20,714 bases of DNA from an uncultured Bacteroidales bacterium (GCA_905236195.1 CAJOOX010000106.1:1-20714); one strand, 5' to 3'; numbered from the stretch's first letter, positions 7,506 through 15,090 are shown. The notes: generated by a model from the letters alone, not told the origin. Program-made: numbers and translations.

Positions 7506-7988
7506 ATGAAAACCTTGGAAATTTCTGCAAAGATAACAATTCTTTCTGAATTAGAGCTCACCGATGACCAAAAAAATGTTGTCGAAGCTGCCAAAAAGGC
7601 CACTTTGACCTCGTATTCCCCCTATTCTCACTTCTCAGTGGGCGCTGCCTGCCTGCTCGACAACGGCGAAATCATTTCGGGCAGCAACCAGGAAAATGCA
7701 GCCTATCCCTCTGGTATCTGTGCCGAACGCACCACCCTTTTCTACGCTATGGCCCGCTTTCCCGAGGCAAAAGTTCTCAAACTCGCCATCATTTCCCGCA
7801 ACAAGGGTCGTATCACGCCTGAGGTCTGCACTCCCTGCGGTGCCTGCCGCCAGGTCATTCTTGAGACTGAAGTGCGCGGCGGACAGCCCATCGAGCTCCT
7901 CCTTTGCTCTGACACAGAGATTTACGTTGTCAATGGCATTTCAAGCCTCCTTCCTTTGGGCTTCAATTATGATTCCCTTCAGAAATAA
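7506..7988 (+). CDS. cdd: Cytidine deaminase
   Basis: A 160-residue zinc-dependent deaminase of the small tetrameric cytidine deaminase type. The substrate-binding NQENAAYPSG is at residues 61-70, the C-A-E catalytic motif at 72-74 (C72 zinc ligand, E74 proton shuttle), and PCGAC at 110-114 gives the zinc cysteines C111 and C114. It hydrolyses cytidine and deoxycytidine to uridine and deoxyuridine in pyrimidine salvage. The ATG at 7506 is the first in frame after the promoter at 7434-7464. The N-terminal extension of about 20 residues before LTDDQKN is slightly longer than in minimal family members. The gene stands alone, with 413 bp of non-coding DNA before dnaA. Confidence 0.95.
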   Translation: MKTLEISAKITILSELELTDDQKNVVEAAKKATLTSYSPYSHFSVGAACLLDNGEIISGSNQENAAYPSGICAERTTLFYAMARFPEAKVLKLAIISRNKGRITPEVCTPCGACRQVILETEVRGGQPIELLLCSDTEIYVVNGISSLLPLGFNYDSLQK

Positions 7989-8034
7989 ACAGGCCATTAT
8001 TTAGAACGATTCCGAATAAAAAAAGTCGAAGAAA

Positions 8035-8056
8035 TTCTGCTTTGTTTCCAGCAGAA
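8035..8056 (+). terminator. Possible cdd transcript-end hairpin
   Basis: TTCTGCT (8035-8041) and AGCAGAA (8050-8056) form a perfect 7-bp stem with an 8-nt loop, 47 nt after the cdd stop. No U-run follows (the next bases are AACCCGGGGG), so it is not a standard intrinsic terminator. It may instead protect the 3' end of the mRNA. Confidence 0.3.
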
Positions 8057-8086
8057 AACCCGGGGGCGTGAAAGCCTAAAAAATAG

Positions 8087-8095
8087 TGTGGATAA
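8087..8095 (-). promoter_or_regulatory. Perfect DnaA box
   Basis: The minus strand reads TTATCCACA, the strongest consensus DnaA-binding 9-mer, 307 nt upstream of the dnaA start codon. I found no second exact box (TTATNCACA, either strand) in this intergenic region; the nearest matches have two or more mismatches. Confidence 0.65.
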
Positions 8096-8140
8096 CTTTT
8101 ATGTTTCCGCCCCCAAAATCCGTTTCACGGCCTTTTCACA

Positions 8141-8304
8141 GCGAGATTTCGGATTTCTCACAGGACACTCCGCAAATCTCCATCAACCCCGAAAAACAGC
8201 TGATAATCAGCGGGTTAGAAAAAAACAAATTTTTATACCGTTTTTTTTCATTTGTTTATTTAAAAAATTTACTTTATCTTTGCACACGGTTTTCGAAATC
8301 TCGC
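8141..8304. repeat. 11-bp inverted repeat flanking the A+T-rich tract and dnaA promoter
   Basis: GCGAGATTTCG at 8141-8151 is the exact reverse complement of CGAAATCTCGC at 8294-8304. The arms are 142 bp apart and enclose the A+T-rich tract and the promoter, so they could pair in cruciform or looped DNA or bind the same protein twice. The right arm lies inside the dnaA leader. Confidence 0.45.
8251..8282 (+). promoter_or_regulatory. Promoter of dnaA
   Basis: TTTG at 8251-8254 (-33), a 20-nt spacer and TATCTTTG at 8275-8282 (-7) fit the Bacteroidota consensus exactly. The predicted transcript start is near 8289, giving a leader of about 113 nt before the ATG at 8402. The -7 box and the next six bases (TATCTTTGCACACG) are identical to those of the cdd promoter. 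Confidence 0.8.
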
Positions 8305-8351
8305 ACCGTTTGCAAACCACGATCGTGTGCTGCAGTGATGCATTGAAAACC
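8288..8351 (+). promoter_or_regulatory. Palindrome-rich dnaA leader element
   Basis: GGTTTTC (8288-8294) and GAAAACC (8345-8351) are 7-bp inverted arms; the left arm begins at the predicted transcript start. Between them lie four perfect palindromes: GTTTGCAAAC (8308-8317), directly joined to CACGATCGTG (8318-8327), then CTGCAG (8330-8335) and ATGCAT (8338-8343), the last three separated by TG each time. TTTTTG follows the right arm closely. This could be a folded 5' leader controlling dnaA mRNA, or a cluster of protein-binding sites. It matches no riboswitch class that I recognise. Confidence 0.5.
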
Positions 8352-8401
8352 TTTTTGAGTTAGAAATACATATACATTATTAATAATAAGGTATAACAAT
8401 T

Positions 8402-9748
8402 ATGACACAAGCTTACGAGTCTCAATGGGACGAGTGTCTGGCGATCATACGCGACAACATTCAGAACGAGGAAGCTTTCAAGAGTTTCTTCGCCTGTTGC
8501 CGGGTGTATAGCTTTGAGGAAAAGGAATGCCGCCTTACGCTGGCCATTCCCTCTGCCTTCGTCCGTGAGCAGCTTGAAAGCCAATACTTTGATCTGCTAA
8601 AGAAAACGCTCCAGCGCGTCTTCGGTCCCAAAATCCGTCTCCGCTACATGACCTATGTGGCCGAAACCAAGATGGATCTCGGAGCACAGCCCGCAGTAAA
8701 CCATACTCAGGCCTTTGACACGCACCTCAATCCGCAGCTAACCTTCGAGTCGTTCTGCGCTGGCAAGAGCAACGAACTGGCTCTTGCTGCTGCACGCACC
8801 GTTGCTGCACAGCCCGGCCACAATGCCTTTAACCCCTACTTCATCTTCGGAGCATCGGGAGTAGGCAAAACCCATCTGGCGCAAGCTATCGGTCTGAAGA
8901 TACTTGAGACCCTGCCCTCTAAGCGCGTCCTCTATGTCACCGCACATATCTTCCAGGTGCAGTATACCGATGCCGTTCGCCGCAACCTCTTCAACGACTT
9001 CATCAATTTCTACCAGACCATCGACGTTCTCATCGTTGATGATATCCAGGAGTTTGCCGGCAAGACCAAAGTGGCTACCCAAAACGCATTCTTCCACATC
9101 TTCAACTACCTCCACCAAAGCGGCAAGCAGCTCATCATGACCTGTGACCGTCCCCCTGTGGAACTCGAAGACCTGGTGCCCCGACTGCTCACCCGTTTCA
9201 AATGGGGCTTCATAGGTGAGATTGAACATCCCGACTATGAACTGCGCCGACAGATTCTGCACGGCAAGTGCGACAAGGAAGGTCTCGACATCGACGAAGA
9301 TGTTGTGGAGTTCATTGCCCGGAATGCCACCGACAATGTGCGTGACTTGGAGGGTGTCATCAACTCCCTACTCGCCTACTCCATTACCTTCAACAGGCCC
9401 GTGGACCGCGATCTGGCCGAGCGTGTGCTCAAAATGCTTGTTCGCGTCGAGGCGCGCGTCGTCACTACAGAATCCATCCTCGCCCTTGTCACAGAGAACT
9501 TCGGCATCGACCAGAAGTCCATTCTCTGCAAGTCGAGACGGCAGGACTACGTACTCGCACGACAGGCCGCCATGTCGCTCTGCAAGAAATACACCACCCA
9601 AAGCGTGTCGCATATCGGACAGGTCATCGGGGGAAGAGATCATGCCACCGTGCTCCATGCCATCAAGAGTGTAGAGAAACTCCTCGAAACCGACAAGATA
9701 TTCCGCGAGAAATACACAGCTGTCGAGAAGGCCATAGCCGCCTGCTGA
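8402..9748 (+). CDS. dnaA: Chromosomal replication initiator protein DnaA
   Basis: A 448-residue DnaA with all domains. Domain I (about 1-88) is the helicase- and partner-interaction domain. Domain II is very short (about 89-110). Domain III is the AAA+ ATPase with Walker A GASGVGKT (150-157), Walker B LIVDD (210-214), sensor 1 around MTCDRPP (246-252) and PRLLTRFKWG (260-269), and sensor 2 near NVRDLEGVINSL (312-323). Domain IV has the DNA-binding helix-turn-helix, with ARQAAMSLCKKYT (386-398) and GGRDHATVLHAI (410-421). It binds DnaA boxes and melts the origin to start replication. The ATG at 8402 gives a normal N-terminus, with AAGG about 10 nt upstream. It is transcribed alone, from the promoter at 8251-8282 to the terminator at 9773-9801. 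Confidence 0.98.
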   Translation: MTQAYESQWDECLAIIRDNIQNEEAFKSFFACCRVYSFEEKECRLTLAIPSAFVREQLESQYFDLLKKTLQRVFGPKIRLRYMTYVAETKMDLGAQPAVNHTQAFDTHLNPQLTFESFCAGKSNELALAAARTVAAQPGHNAFNPYFIFGASGVGKTHLAQAIGLKILETLPSKRVLYVTAHIFQVQYTDAVRRNLFNDFINFYQTIDVLIVDDIQEFAGKTKVATQNAFFHIFNYLHQSGKQLIMTCDRPPVELEDLVPRLLTRFKWGFIGEIEHPDYELRRQILHGKCDKEGLDIDEDVVEFIARNATDNVRDLEGVINSLLAYSITFNRPVDRDLAERVLKMLVRVEARVVTTESILALVTENFGIDQKSILCKSRRQDYVLARQAAMSLCKKYTTQSVSHIGQVIGGRDHATVLHAIKSVEKLLETDKIFREKYTAVEKAIAAC

Positions 9749-9772
9749 CACATCTTCCTTCCATAGAAAAGA

Positions 9773-9801
9773 AGCCCTGCACGATTGGTGCAGGGCTCTT
9801 T
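9773..9801. terminator. Bidirectional intrinsic terminator between dnaA and the cyclophilin gene
   Basis: AGCCCTGCAC (9773-9782) and GTGCAGGGCT (9788-9797) form a perfect 10-bp GC-rich stem with a 5-nt loop. CTTTTATT follows on the plus side and AAAAG precedes it, giving a U-run for minus-strand transcripts as well. It lies 25 nt after the dnaA stop and 31 nt after the end of the convergent cyclophilin gene. Confidence 0.9.
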
Positions 9802-9831
9802 TATTAACAGTCAGTTCAGACAGTCATGACG

Positions 9832-10575
9832 TTATTCGATAACCTCTACTGTCATCGAGATATCTTCCTTGGGACGGTCGCCGGCAGCGGTGGCTACGGC
9901 CTGAATCTTATCGACCACCTCGAGGCCCTCAACGACTTCACCGAAAACAGAGTACTGGTTATCGAGGAAGGGAGTACCGCCCACAGTTGTGTAGGCCTCA
10001 CGGATGTCGGCAGGGATGCTTACCTTCTCCATCATCTCGGCTTTGGCATAAGTCTCCTTCTCGAGTTTTTCCTGAAGCGCCTGGAGACCGGCCTGGTCGC
10101 GATTCTTACGGAACGTGATGATTTCGTCGCGGTGCTGGATACAGAGGTCGTTGAAAACCTGCTGGAGCTGCTGCATCTGCATCTGCTTCTCCATCTGGAC
10201 GAGTTCTCCTTCCTTATAGACCTTGCCGGTCACGATATAGAACTGCGAACCGGAACTGCGGCGTTCAGGATTGACCTCATCGCCGGTACGGGCGGCAGCG
10301 AGGGCACCCTTCTTGTGGTAGTACTTGGGATAAATCATCTCAGCAGGAATGGTGTAGGACGGGCCACCCATGCCGAGCTGTTTTCCGGCGGGGGCTCCCT
10401 TGGAATCGGGGTCACCTCCCTGGACCATGAAGTCCTTGATGACACGGTGGAAAAGTGTTCCGTCGTAATATCCTTCGCGGGCCAACTTGATGAAATTGTC
10501 GCGGTGCTGGGGGGTCTCGTCATAGAGGACGGCGACCATATCGCCCAGTGATGTTTTTATTCTTACTTTTGTCAT
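9832..10575 (-). CDS. Cyclophilin-type peptidyl-prolyl cis-trans isomerase with internal insertion
   Basis: A 247-residue cyclophilin. The active-site segment is FHRVIKDFMVQGGDP (residues 42-56, with the key arginine of FHRV), SSGSQFYIV is at 108-115 and TPFLDNQYSVFGEV at 201-214. Phenylalanine replaces the tryptophan of cyclosporin-sensitive cyclophilins, as is common in bacteria. About 80 residues rich in Gln, Lys, Glu and Met (about 119-197) are inserted between two core strands and look helical or coiled-coil. No signal peptide is visible, so it is probably a cytoplasmic folding catalyst. It starts 23 nt after carB and is the probable last gene of a carA-carB-cyclophilin transcript. Confidence 0.92.
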   Translation of the reverse strand: MTKVRIKTSLGDMVAVLYDETPQHRDNFIKLAREGYYDGTLFHRVIKDFMVQGGDPDSKGAPAGKQLGMGGPSYTIPAEMIYPKYYHKKGALAAARTGDEVNPERRSSGSQFYIVTGKVYKEGELVQMEKQMQMQQLQQVFNDLCIQHRDEIITFRKNRDQAGLQALQEKLEKETYAKAEMMEKVSIPADIREAYTTVGGTPFLDNQYSVFGEVVEGLEVVDKIQAVATAAGDRPKEDISMTVEVIE

Positions 10576-10598
10576 TGTTTTAATGGAGTGAGCACTTA

Positions 10599-13500
10599 TC
10601 AGAATTCATCCCATGCCTTGATGGCGAGATCGTCGATGGGTATGGTGCAGAACGCGTTGATGAAGGCGGCTGCGAGACGGTCGTTGGTGATGAGCGGCAC
10701 GTTGAAGTCGATCGCGGCACGACGAATCTTGTAGCCATTGTCGATTTCTGTGGATGTGAGGTTCTTGGGGATATTGATAACGAGATCAATTTCCTTGTTC
10801 TTGACCATATCGAGAGCCTGGGGCTGCATCTCCTCACTGGGCCAGTAGACGTGCTGACAGGGAATGTTGTTCTCGACGAGATAGCGGTAGGAGCCGCCTG
10901 TAGCGTAGAGTACATATCCCTTCTCGACGAGTTGACGGGCGGGTTCGAGGAGTGTGAGTTTCTGTTTGGGATTACCGGACGAAATCAGCACAGTACGCTC
11001 GGGCACACGCAAGCCGACAGAGAGCATCGCCTTGAGGACTGCACAATGGGTATCCTCACCCAGACAGCCAACCTCACCTGTTGACGACATATCTACACCG
11101 AGAACAGGGTCGGCCTTCTGGAGGCGGGAGAACGAGAACTGTGAAGCCTTGATACCGACATAGTCGAGATCGAATTCCGACTTGTGAGGCACCTCGTAGG
11201 GCAACTTGAGCATAATGCGGGTAGCGAGTTCGATGAGGTTGATTTTGAGGACCTTCGACACGAACGGGAAAGAACGTGAAGCACGGAGGTTACACTCGAT
11301 GACCTTGATATCGTTCTCGCGGGCCAGGAACTGGATGTTGAAGGGACCTGAGATGTGGAGCGAAGCTGCAATCTTCTTGGCAACCTTCTTGATACGGCGC
11401 ATGGTCTCATAGTAGAGTTTCTGGGGCGGGAACTGGATGGTGGCGTCACCTGAATGCACGCCGGCGAATTCGATGTGCTCGGAGATGGCGTAGGCTACAA
11501 TCTCACCCTTGTCGGCAACGGCATCCATCTCGATTTCCTTGGCACCCTCGATGAACTGGGAAATCACGACGGGATGTTTCTCAGAGACGTTGGCTGCGAG
11601 TTTGAGGAAGCGCACCAGTTCCTGCTGGTTGGAGCATACGTTCATGGCTGCACCCGAAAGGACGTAGGAAGGACGCACAAGAACGGGGAATCCTACCTCG
11701 CCGATGAACTCCTCGACATCCTCCATGGTGGTCAATTCACGCCAGGCGGGCTGTTCCACACCGATTTCATCGCACATGGATGAGAACTTCTGGCGGTCCT
11801 CAGCGTTATCGATATATTTGGCCTGGGTGCCGAGAATAGGCACCTTGACCTCGTCGAGACGCATCGCCAGGTTGTTGGGAATCTGTCCACCCACCGAAAG
11901 GATAACACCGTGGGGAGCCTCCAGATCGATGATATCCATAACGCGCTCAAAAGTGAGCTCGTCGAAATAAAGTCGGTCGCACATATCGTAGTCGGTGGAA
12001 ACCGTCTCGGGGTTGTAGTTAATCATCACCGAGCGGTAACCTTCGTTGCGGACTGTGGTGAGGGCATTGACCGAACACCAGTCGAATTCTACAGAGGAAC
12101 CGATACGATAGGCACCCGAACCGAGCACGATGACACTCTTGCCGTCCCGGGCAAAGTCGATGTCGTGCTGATTGCCGCAGTAGGTCAGATAGAGGTAATT
12201 GGTCTGGGCGGGATATTCGGCAGCGAGGGTATCGATCTGCTTGACTACAGGCGTGATGCCCCATTCCTTGCGGAGAGCACGAATACCGGCCATGTATTCC
12301 TCGGGAGTAGCCGTCATCGTCTCCTTGTAGAGAGCCCGGCCGATCTGGAAATCGGAGAAACCTTTCTCCTTGGCCTCGCGCATGAGTTCGGGGGAAACCT
12401 CCTTCAGGTCGGAGAGCGCCTCAAGTTTCTCAGCGGTCTCGATGATGCCTTTGAGTTTATAGAGGAACCAGTTGTCAATCTTGGTGAGTTCGTGGATCTG
12501 CTCTACGGAGTATCCGGCGCGGAAAGCCTTCGAAATGACGAAGATACGCTTATCTGTGGGCTGGCGGAGGGCGGCATCCACATCGGGAATGACGATTTCC
12601 TTATTCTCGACGAAACCGTGCATACCCTGACCGATCATACGCAGACCCTTCTGGATAGCCTCCTCGAAGTTGCGGCCGATTGCCATCACCTCACCTACAG
12701 ACTTCATCGAAGAACCGAGTTCGCGGTCTACGCCCTGGAACTTACCCAAGTCCCAACGGGGAATCTTACAGATGACGTAGTCAAGGGCGGGTTCAAAGAA
12801 GGCCGAAGTCGTCTTGGTGACGCTGTTCTTGAGTTCAAACAGACCGTATCCGAGACCGAGTTTGGCGGCCACGAAAGCAAGCGGATAACCCGTTGCCTTG
12901 GAGGCAAGGGCCGACGAACGCGACAGACGGGCATTGACCTCGATGACGCGATAATCCTCGGAGTTGGGGTCATAGGCATACTGCACGTTACACTCGCCCA
13001 CGATGCCGACGTGGCGTATAATCTTGATGCTGAGTTCACGCAGCTTGTGATAGTCCTTGTTGCAGAGTGTCTGCGAGGGAGCCACAACGATACTCTCGCC
13101 GGTGTGGATACCGAGCGGGTCGAAGTTCTCCATGTTGCAGACGGTGATACAGTTGTCGTACTGGTCGCGCACCACCTCATACTCGACTTCCTTCCAACCG
13201 CGGAGACTCTTCTCCACGAGAATCTGGGGCGAGAACGAAAGAGCCTTCTTGGCAACGGTCTCAAGTTCCTGTTCATTGTCGCAGAAACCGGATCCGAGTC
13301 CGCCGAGGGCATAGGCTGCACGGATGATGACAGGATATCCGAGGTCGTCGGCTGCCTTCCTGGCCTGCTCATAGCTTTCGCAGGCGTGGCTCTTGATGGT
13401 GTTGACATTGATTTCGTCGAGACGCTCCACAAAGAGTTCGCGGTCCTCGGTGTCCATGATAGCCTGGACGGGAGTGCCGAGCACCTGCACATTGTATTTA

Positions 13501-13820
13501 TCGAGAATACCCTCCTTCCAAAGGGCGACGCCGCAGTTGAGTGCGGTCTGACCGCCAAAGGAGAGGAGAATTCCGTCGGGACGCTCCTTTTGGATGACCT
13601 TTTCGACAAAGAAGGGGGTTACAGGCAGGAAATAGATCTTGTTGGCAACGCCTTCCGATGTCTGGACGGTAGCGATGTTGGGATTGATGAGGACCGAGCA
13701 GATGCCTTCCTCACGCAAGGCTTTGAGGGCCTGGGAACCCGAATAGTCGAATTCGCCGGCCTCGCCGATCTTCAGGGCACCGGAGCCTAACAGCAATACT
13801 TTCTTAATATCTTTCTTCAT
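10599..13820 (-). CDS. carB: Carbamoyl-phosphate synthase large subunit
   Basis: A full-length CarB of 1073 residues. The two homologous ATP-grasp halves are clear: the first starts LLLGSGALKIGEAGEFDYSG (residues 9-28), and the second starts near residue 560 with VIVLGSGAYRIGSSVEFDWC. The oligomerisation region lies between them, and a C-terminal methylglyoxal-synthase-like allosteric domain covers about the last 140 residues (RTVLISSGNPKQKLTLLEPA). CarB uses ammonia channelled from CarA, bicarbonate and two ATP to make carbamoyl phosphate for pyrimidine and arginine synthesis. I chose the ATG at 13820; the frame also allows a TTG at 13832 that would overlap carA, with weaker start-codon support. 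It begins 8 nt after carA. Confidence 0.98.
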   Translation of the reverse strand: MKKDIKKVLLLGSGALKIGEAGEFDYSGSQALKALREEGICSVLINPNIATVQTSEGVANKIYFLPVTPFFVEKVIQKERPDGILLSFGGQTALNCGVALWKEGILDKYNVQVLGTPVQAIMDTEDRELFVERLDEINVNTIKSHACESYEQARKAADDLGYPVIIRAAYALGGLGSGFCDNEQELETVAKKALSFSPQILVEKSLRGWKEVEYEVVRDQYDNCITVCNMENFDPLGIHTGESIVVAPSQTLCNKDYHKLRELSIKIIRHVGIVGECNVQYAYDPNSEDYRVIEVNARLSRSSALASKATGYPLAFVAAKLGLGYGLFELKNSVTKTTSAFFEPALDYVICKIPRWDLGKFQGVDRELGSSMKSVGEVMAIGRNFEEAIQKGLRMIGQGMHGFVENKEIVIPDVDAALRQPTDKRIFVISKAFRAGYSVEQIHELTKIDNWFLYKLKGIIETAEKLEALSDLKEVSPELMREAKEKGFSDFQIGRALYKETMTATPEEYMAGIRALRKEWGITPVVKQIDTLAAEYPAQTNYLYLTYCGNQHDIDFARDGKSVIVLGSGAYRIGSSVEFDWCSVNALTTVRNEGYRSVMINYNPETVSTDYDMCDRLYFDELTFERVMDIIDLEAPHGVILSVGGQIPNNLAMRLDEVKVPILGTQAKYIDNAEDRQKFSSMCDEIGVEQPAWRELTTMEDVEEFIGEVGFPVLVRPSYVLSGAAMNVCSNQQELVRFLKLAANVSEKHPVVISQFIEGAKEIEMDAVADKGEIVAYAISEHIEFAGVHSGDATIQFPPQKLYYETMRRIKKVAKKIAASLHISGPFNIQFLARENDIKVIECNLRASRSFPFVSKVLKINLIELATRIMLKLPYEVPHKSEFDLDYVGIKASQFSFSRLQKADPVLGVDMSSTGEVGCLGEDTHCAVLKAMLSVGLRVPERTVLISSGNPKQKLTLLEPARQLVEKGYVLYATGGSYRYLVENNIPCQHVYWPSEEMQPQALDMVKNKEIDLVINIPKNLTSTEIDNGYKIRRAAIDFNVPLITNDRLAAAFINAFCTIPIDDLAIKAWDEF

Positions 13821-13828
13821 ATTCAAAT

Positions 13829-14944
13829 TCAAAGCAAGTTAAAGAATTCACCAAAGATAAACTCGGTGTCGGTGGGACCGGAAGAAGCCTCCGGGTGGAA
13901 CTGAGCCGAGAACCAGGGGTGCTCGAGATTGCGAATCCCCTCGTTGGTCCCGTCGTTCATATTCACGAAAAGGGGTTCCCAGCCTGCGGGAATCGTATCG
14001 TTCTCGACGGCAAAACCGTGATTCTGCGAAGTGATGAAGCATTGGTTAGTGCCTACTCGGCGTACGGGCTGGTTGTGTCCGCGATGACCGTATTTCAGTT
14101 TCGAAACCTTGGCGCCTGCGGCAAGCGAGAGAAGCTGGTTGCCCATACAGATGCCGTAGATGGGCTTACCGGTCTTCATGAACTCGCGGATGTGTTCCAC
14201 CGTTGTTCCGCAGAAGTTGGGGTCGCCGGGACCGTTGGAAATAAAGAGACCGTCATATGCATCGGGACCGTCGGCATTGAAATCGTAGTCCCAGGGCACG
14301 AGGGTTACAGTAACGTCATATTTGAGCAGACAACGGATGATATTGAGCTTGACTCCACAGTCGACCAGACATACCTTCTTCTTACCATTGCCGAACACTT
14401 TTTTCTCACGCGTGGAAACGATGGCTACCTGGTTGACCTTGTTGGGGTCGTCGTAACGGGATACATCGGTCGCATTGCGAATCTCGTCCTGGAGCGATGA
14501 ATCGTCGTCGAACAGAATCTTGCCGAGCAGGACGCCGTGTTCGCGCAGCACCTTGGTGAGCTCGCGGGTATCGATGCCCTCGACACCTACCACCTGTTCT
14601 TCCTTGAGCCAGTCGGACAGGGAACGCGATGCATTCCAGTGGCTGTATTCCTCGGAGTAGTCGCTCACGATGAGCGCACGGACGTGAATCTTGTCAGACT
14701 CATAGAAACGAGAAATCCCGTCTGCATCAACCGATGCATCGGGGACACCATAGTTGCCTACCAAAGGATAGGTCATCGTGAGGATCTGTCCGGAATAGGA
14801 CGGGTCGGTCAGACTTTCGGGATAGCCCATCATAGCGGTATTGAAGACGACCTCGCCGCTGACTGGCTTTTCAAAACCGAAACTGAAGCCATGGAACACA
14901 TGGCCGTCGTTCAGAATCAGAGTAACCGGTTTCTTTGTTTTCAT
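13829..14944 (-). CDS. carA: Carbamoyl-phosphate synthase small (glutaminase) subunit
   Basis: A 371-residue CarA. The N-terminal CPSase small-chain domain (about 1-150, with FNTAMMGYPESLTDPSYSGQ) is followed by a class I glutamine amidotransferase domain (about 188-371). The catalytic triad is visible: C266 in YGICMGNQ, and H350 with E352 in QFHPEASSGP. It hydrolyses glutamine and passes ammonia to CarB. It is the first gene of the carA-carB run, with a promoter at 15004-15035. The predicted leader is about 50 nt and shows no obvious attenuator. Confidence 0.98.
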   Translation of the reverse strand: MKTKKPVTLILNDGHVFHGFSFGFEKPVSGEVVFNTAMMGYPESLTDPSYSGQILTMTYPLVGNYGVPDASVDADGISRFYESDKIHVRALIVSDYSEEYSHWNASRSLSDWLKEEQVVGVEGIDTRELTKVLREHGVLLGKILFDDDSSLQDEIRNATDVSRYDDPNKVNQVAIVSTREKKVFGNGKKKVCLVDCGVKLNIIRCLLKYDVTVTLVPWDYDFNADGPDAYDGLFISNGPGDPNFCGTTVEHIREFMKTGKPIYGICMGNQLLSLAAGAKVSKLKYGHRGHNQPVRRVGTNQCFITSQNHGFAVENDTIPAGWEPLFVNMNDGTNEGIRNLEHPWFSAQFHPEASSGPTDTEFIFGEFFNLL

Positions 14945-15003
14945 TCTATATGCTGTTATTGTAGTCTTAATTGGCGAACTGTTTTATAATGTCTAAATTT
15001 TGG

Positions 15004-15035
15004 CAAAGATAGCAGATTTATGCGAGACTTCCAAA
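15004..15035 (-). promoter_or_regulatory. Promoter of the carAB operon
   Basis: On the minus strand, TTTG at 15035-15032, a 20-nt spacer and TATCTTTG at 15011-15004 match the Bacteroidota consensus exactly. The predicted transcript start is near 14997, about 50 nt before the carA ATG. Two copies of an octamer repeat overlap this promoter. Confidence 0.8.
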
Positions 15036-15090
15036 TTTATGCAGAACATTTAAGTCTTTTATTCATAAAAATGTTCCGAATTGCATAAAT
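15016..15090. repeat. Three copies of ATTTATGC around the carA promoter
   Basis: ATTTATGC occurs at 15016-15023 and 15035-15042 in direct orientation, with starts 19 bp apart, and at 15083-15090 inverted. The first lies within the promoter spacer and the second at the -33 box. The copies may be operator half-sites. The rest of the 162-bp gap between carA and the SGNH gene is A+T-rich with nothing else that I recognise. Confidence 0.45.

Larger units (their letters stand above)
7989..8401. other. Non-coding region upstream of dnaA (possible origin/regulatory region)
   Basis: This is the longest gene-free stretch in the window. In order it holds: a 7-bp hairpin after cdd (8035-8056), a perfect DnaA box (8087-8095), one arm of a long-range inverted repeat (8141-8151), the palindrome GCTGATAATCAGC (8199-8211), an A+T-rich tract (about 8217-8280), the dnaA promoter (8251-8282) and a palindrome-rich leader (8288-8351). 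Short open frames here (for example from 8086) have no family resemblance and are probably chance. A DnaA box and an A+T-rich tract next to dnaA are parts expected of an origin or of dnaA autoregulation, but a single box is weak support for oriC. Confidence 0.5.

Noticed and set aside
8086..8363. Two overlapping frames of 86 and 91 codons upstream of dnaA
   Set aside because: They cover the promoter and DnaA box, contain low-complexity Phe/Lys/Leu runs from A+T-rich DNA, and resemble no family.
11910..13790. Long 626-codon open frame on the plus strand opposite carB
   Set aside because: carB on the minus strand is a full-length, unmistakable family member. The antisense frame resembles no protein and is explained by the codon bias of carB.
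13821..13832. TTG start for carB overlapping the carA stop
   Set aside because: The ATG at 13820 gives the usual CarB N-terminus and 1073 residues. TTG cannot be excluded but is less likely.
15037..15045. TTATGCAGA near the carA promoter as a DnaA box
   Set aside because: It departs from TTATNCACA at two positions and is better explained as part of the ATTTATGC repeat.
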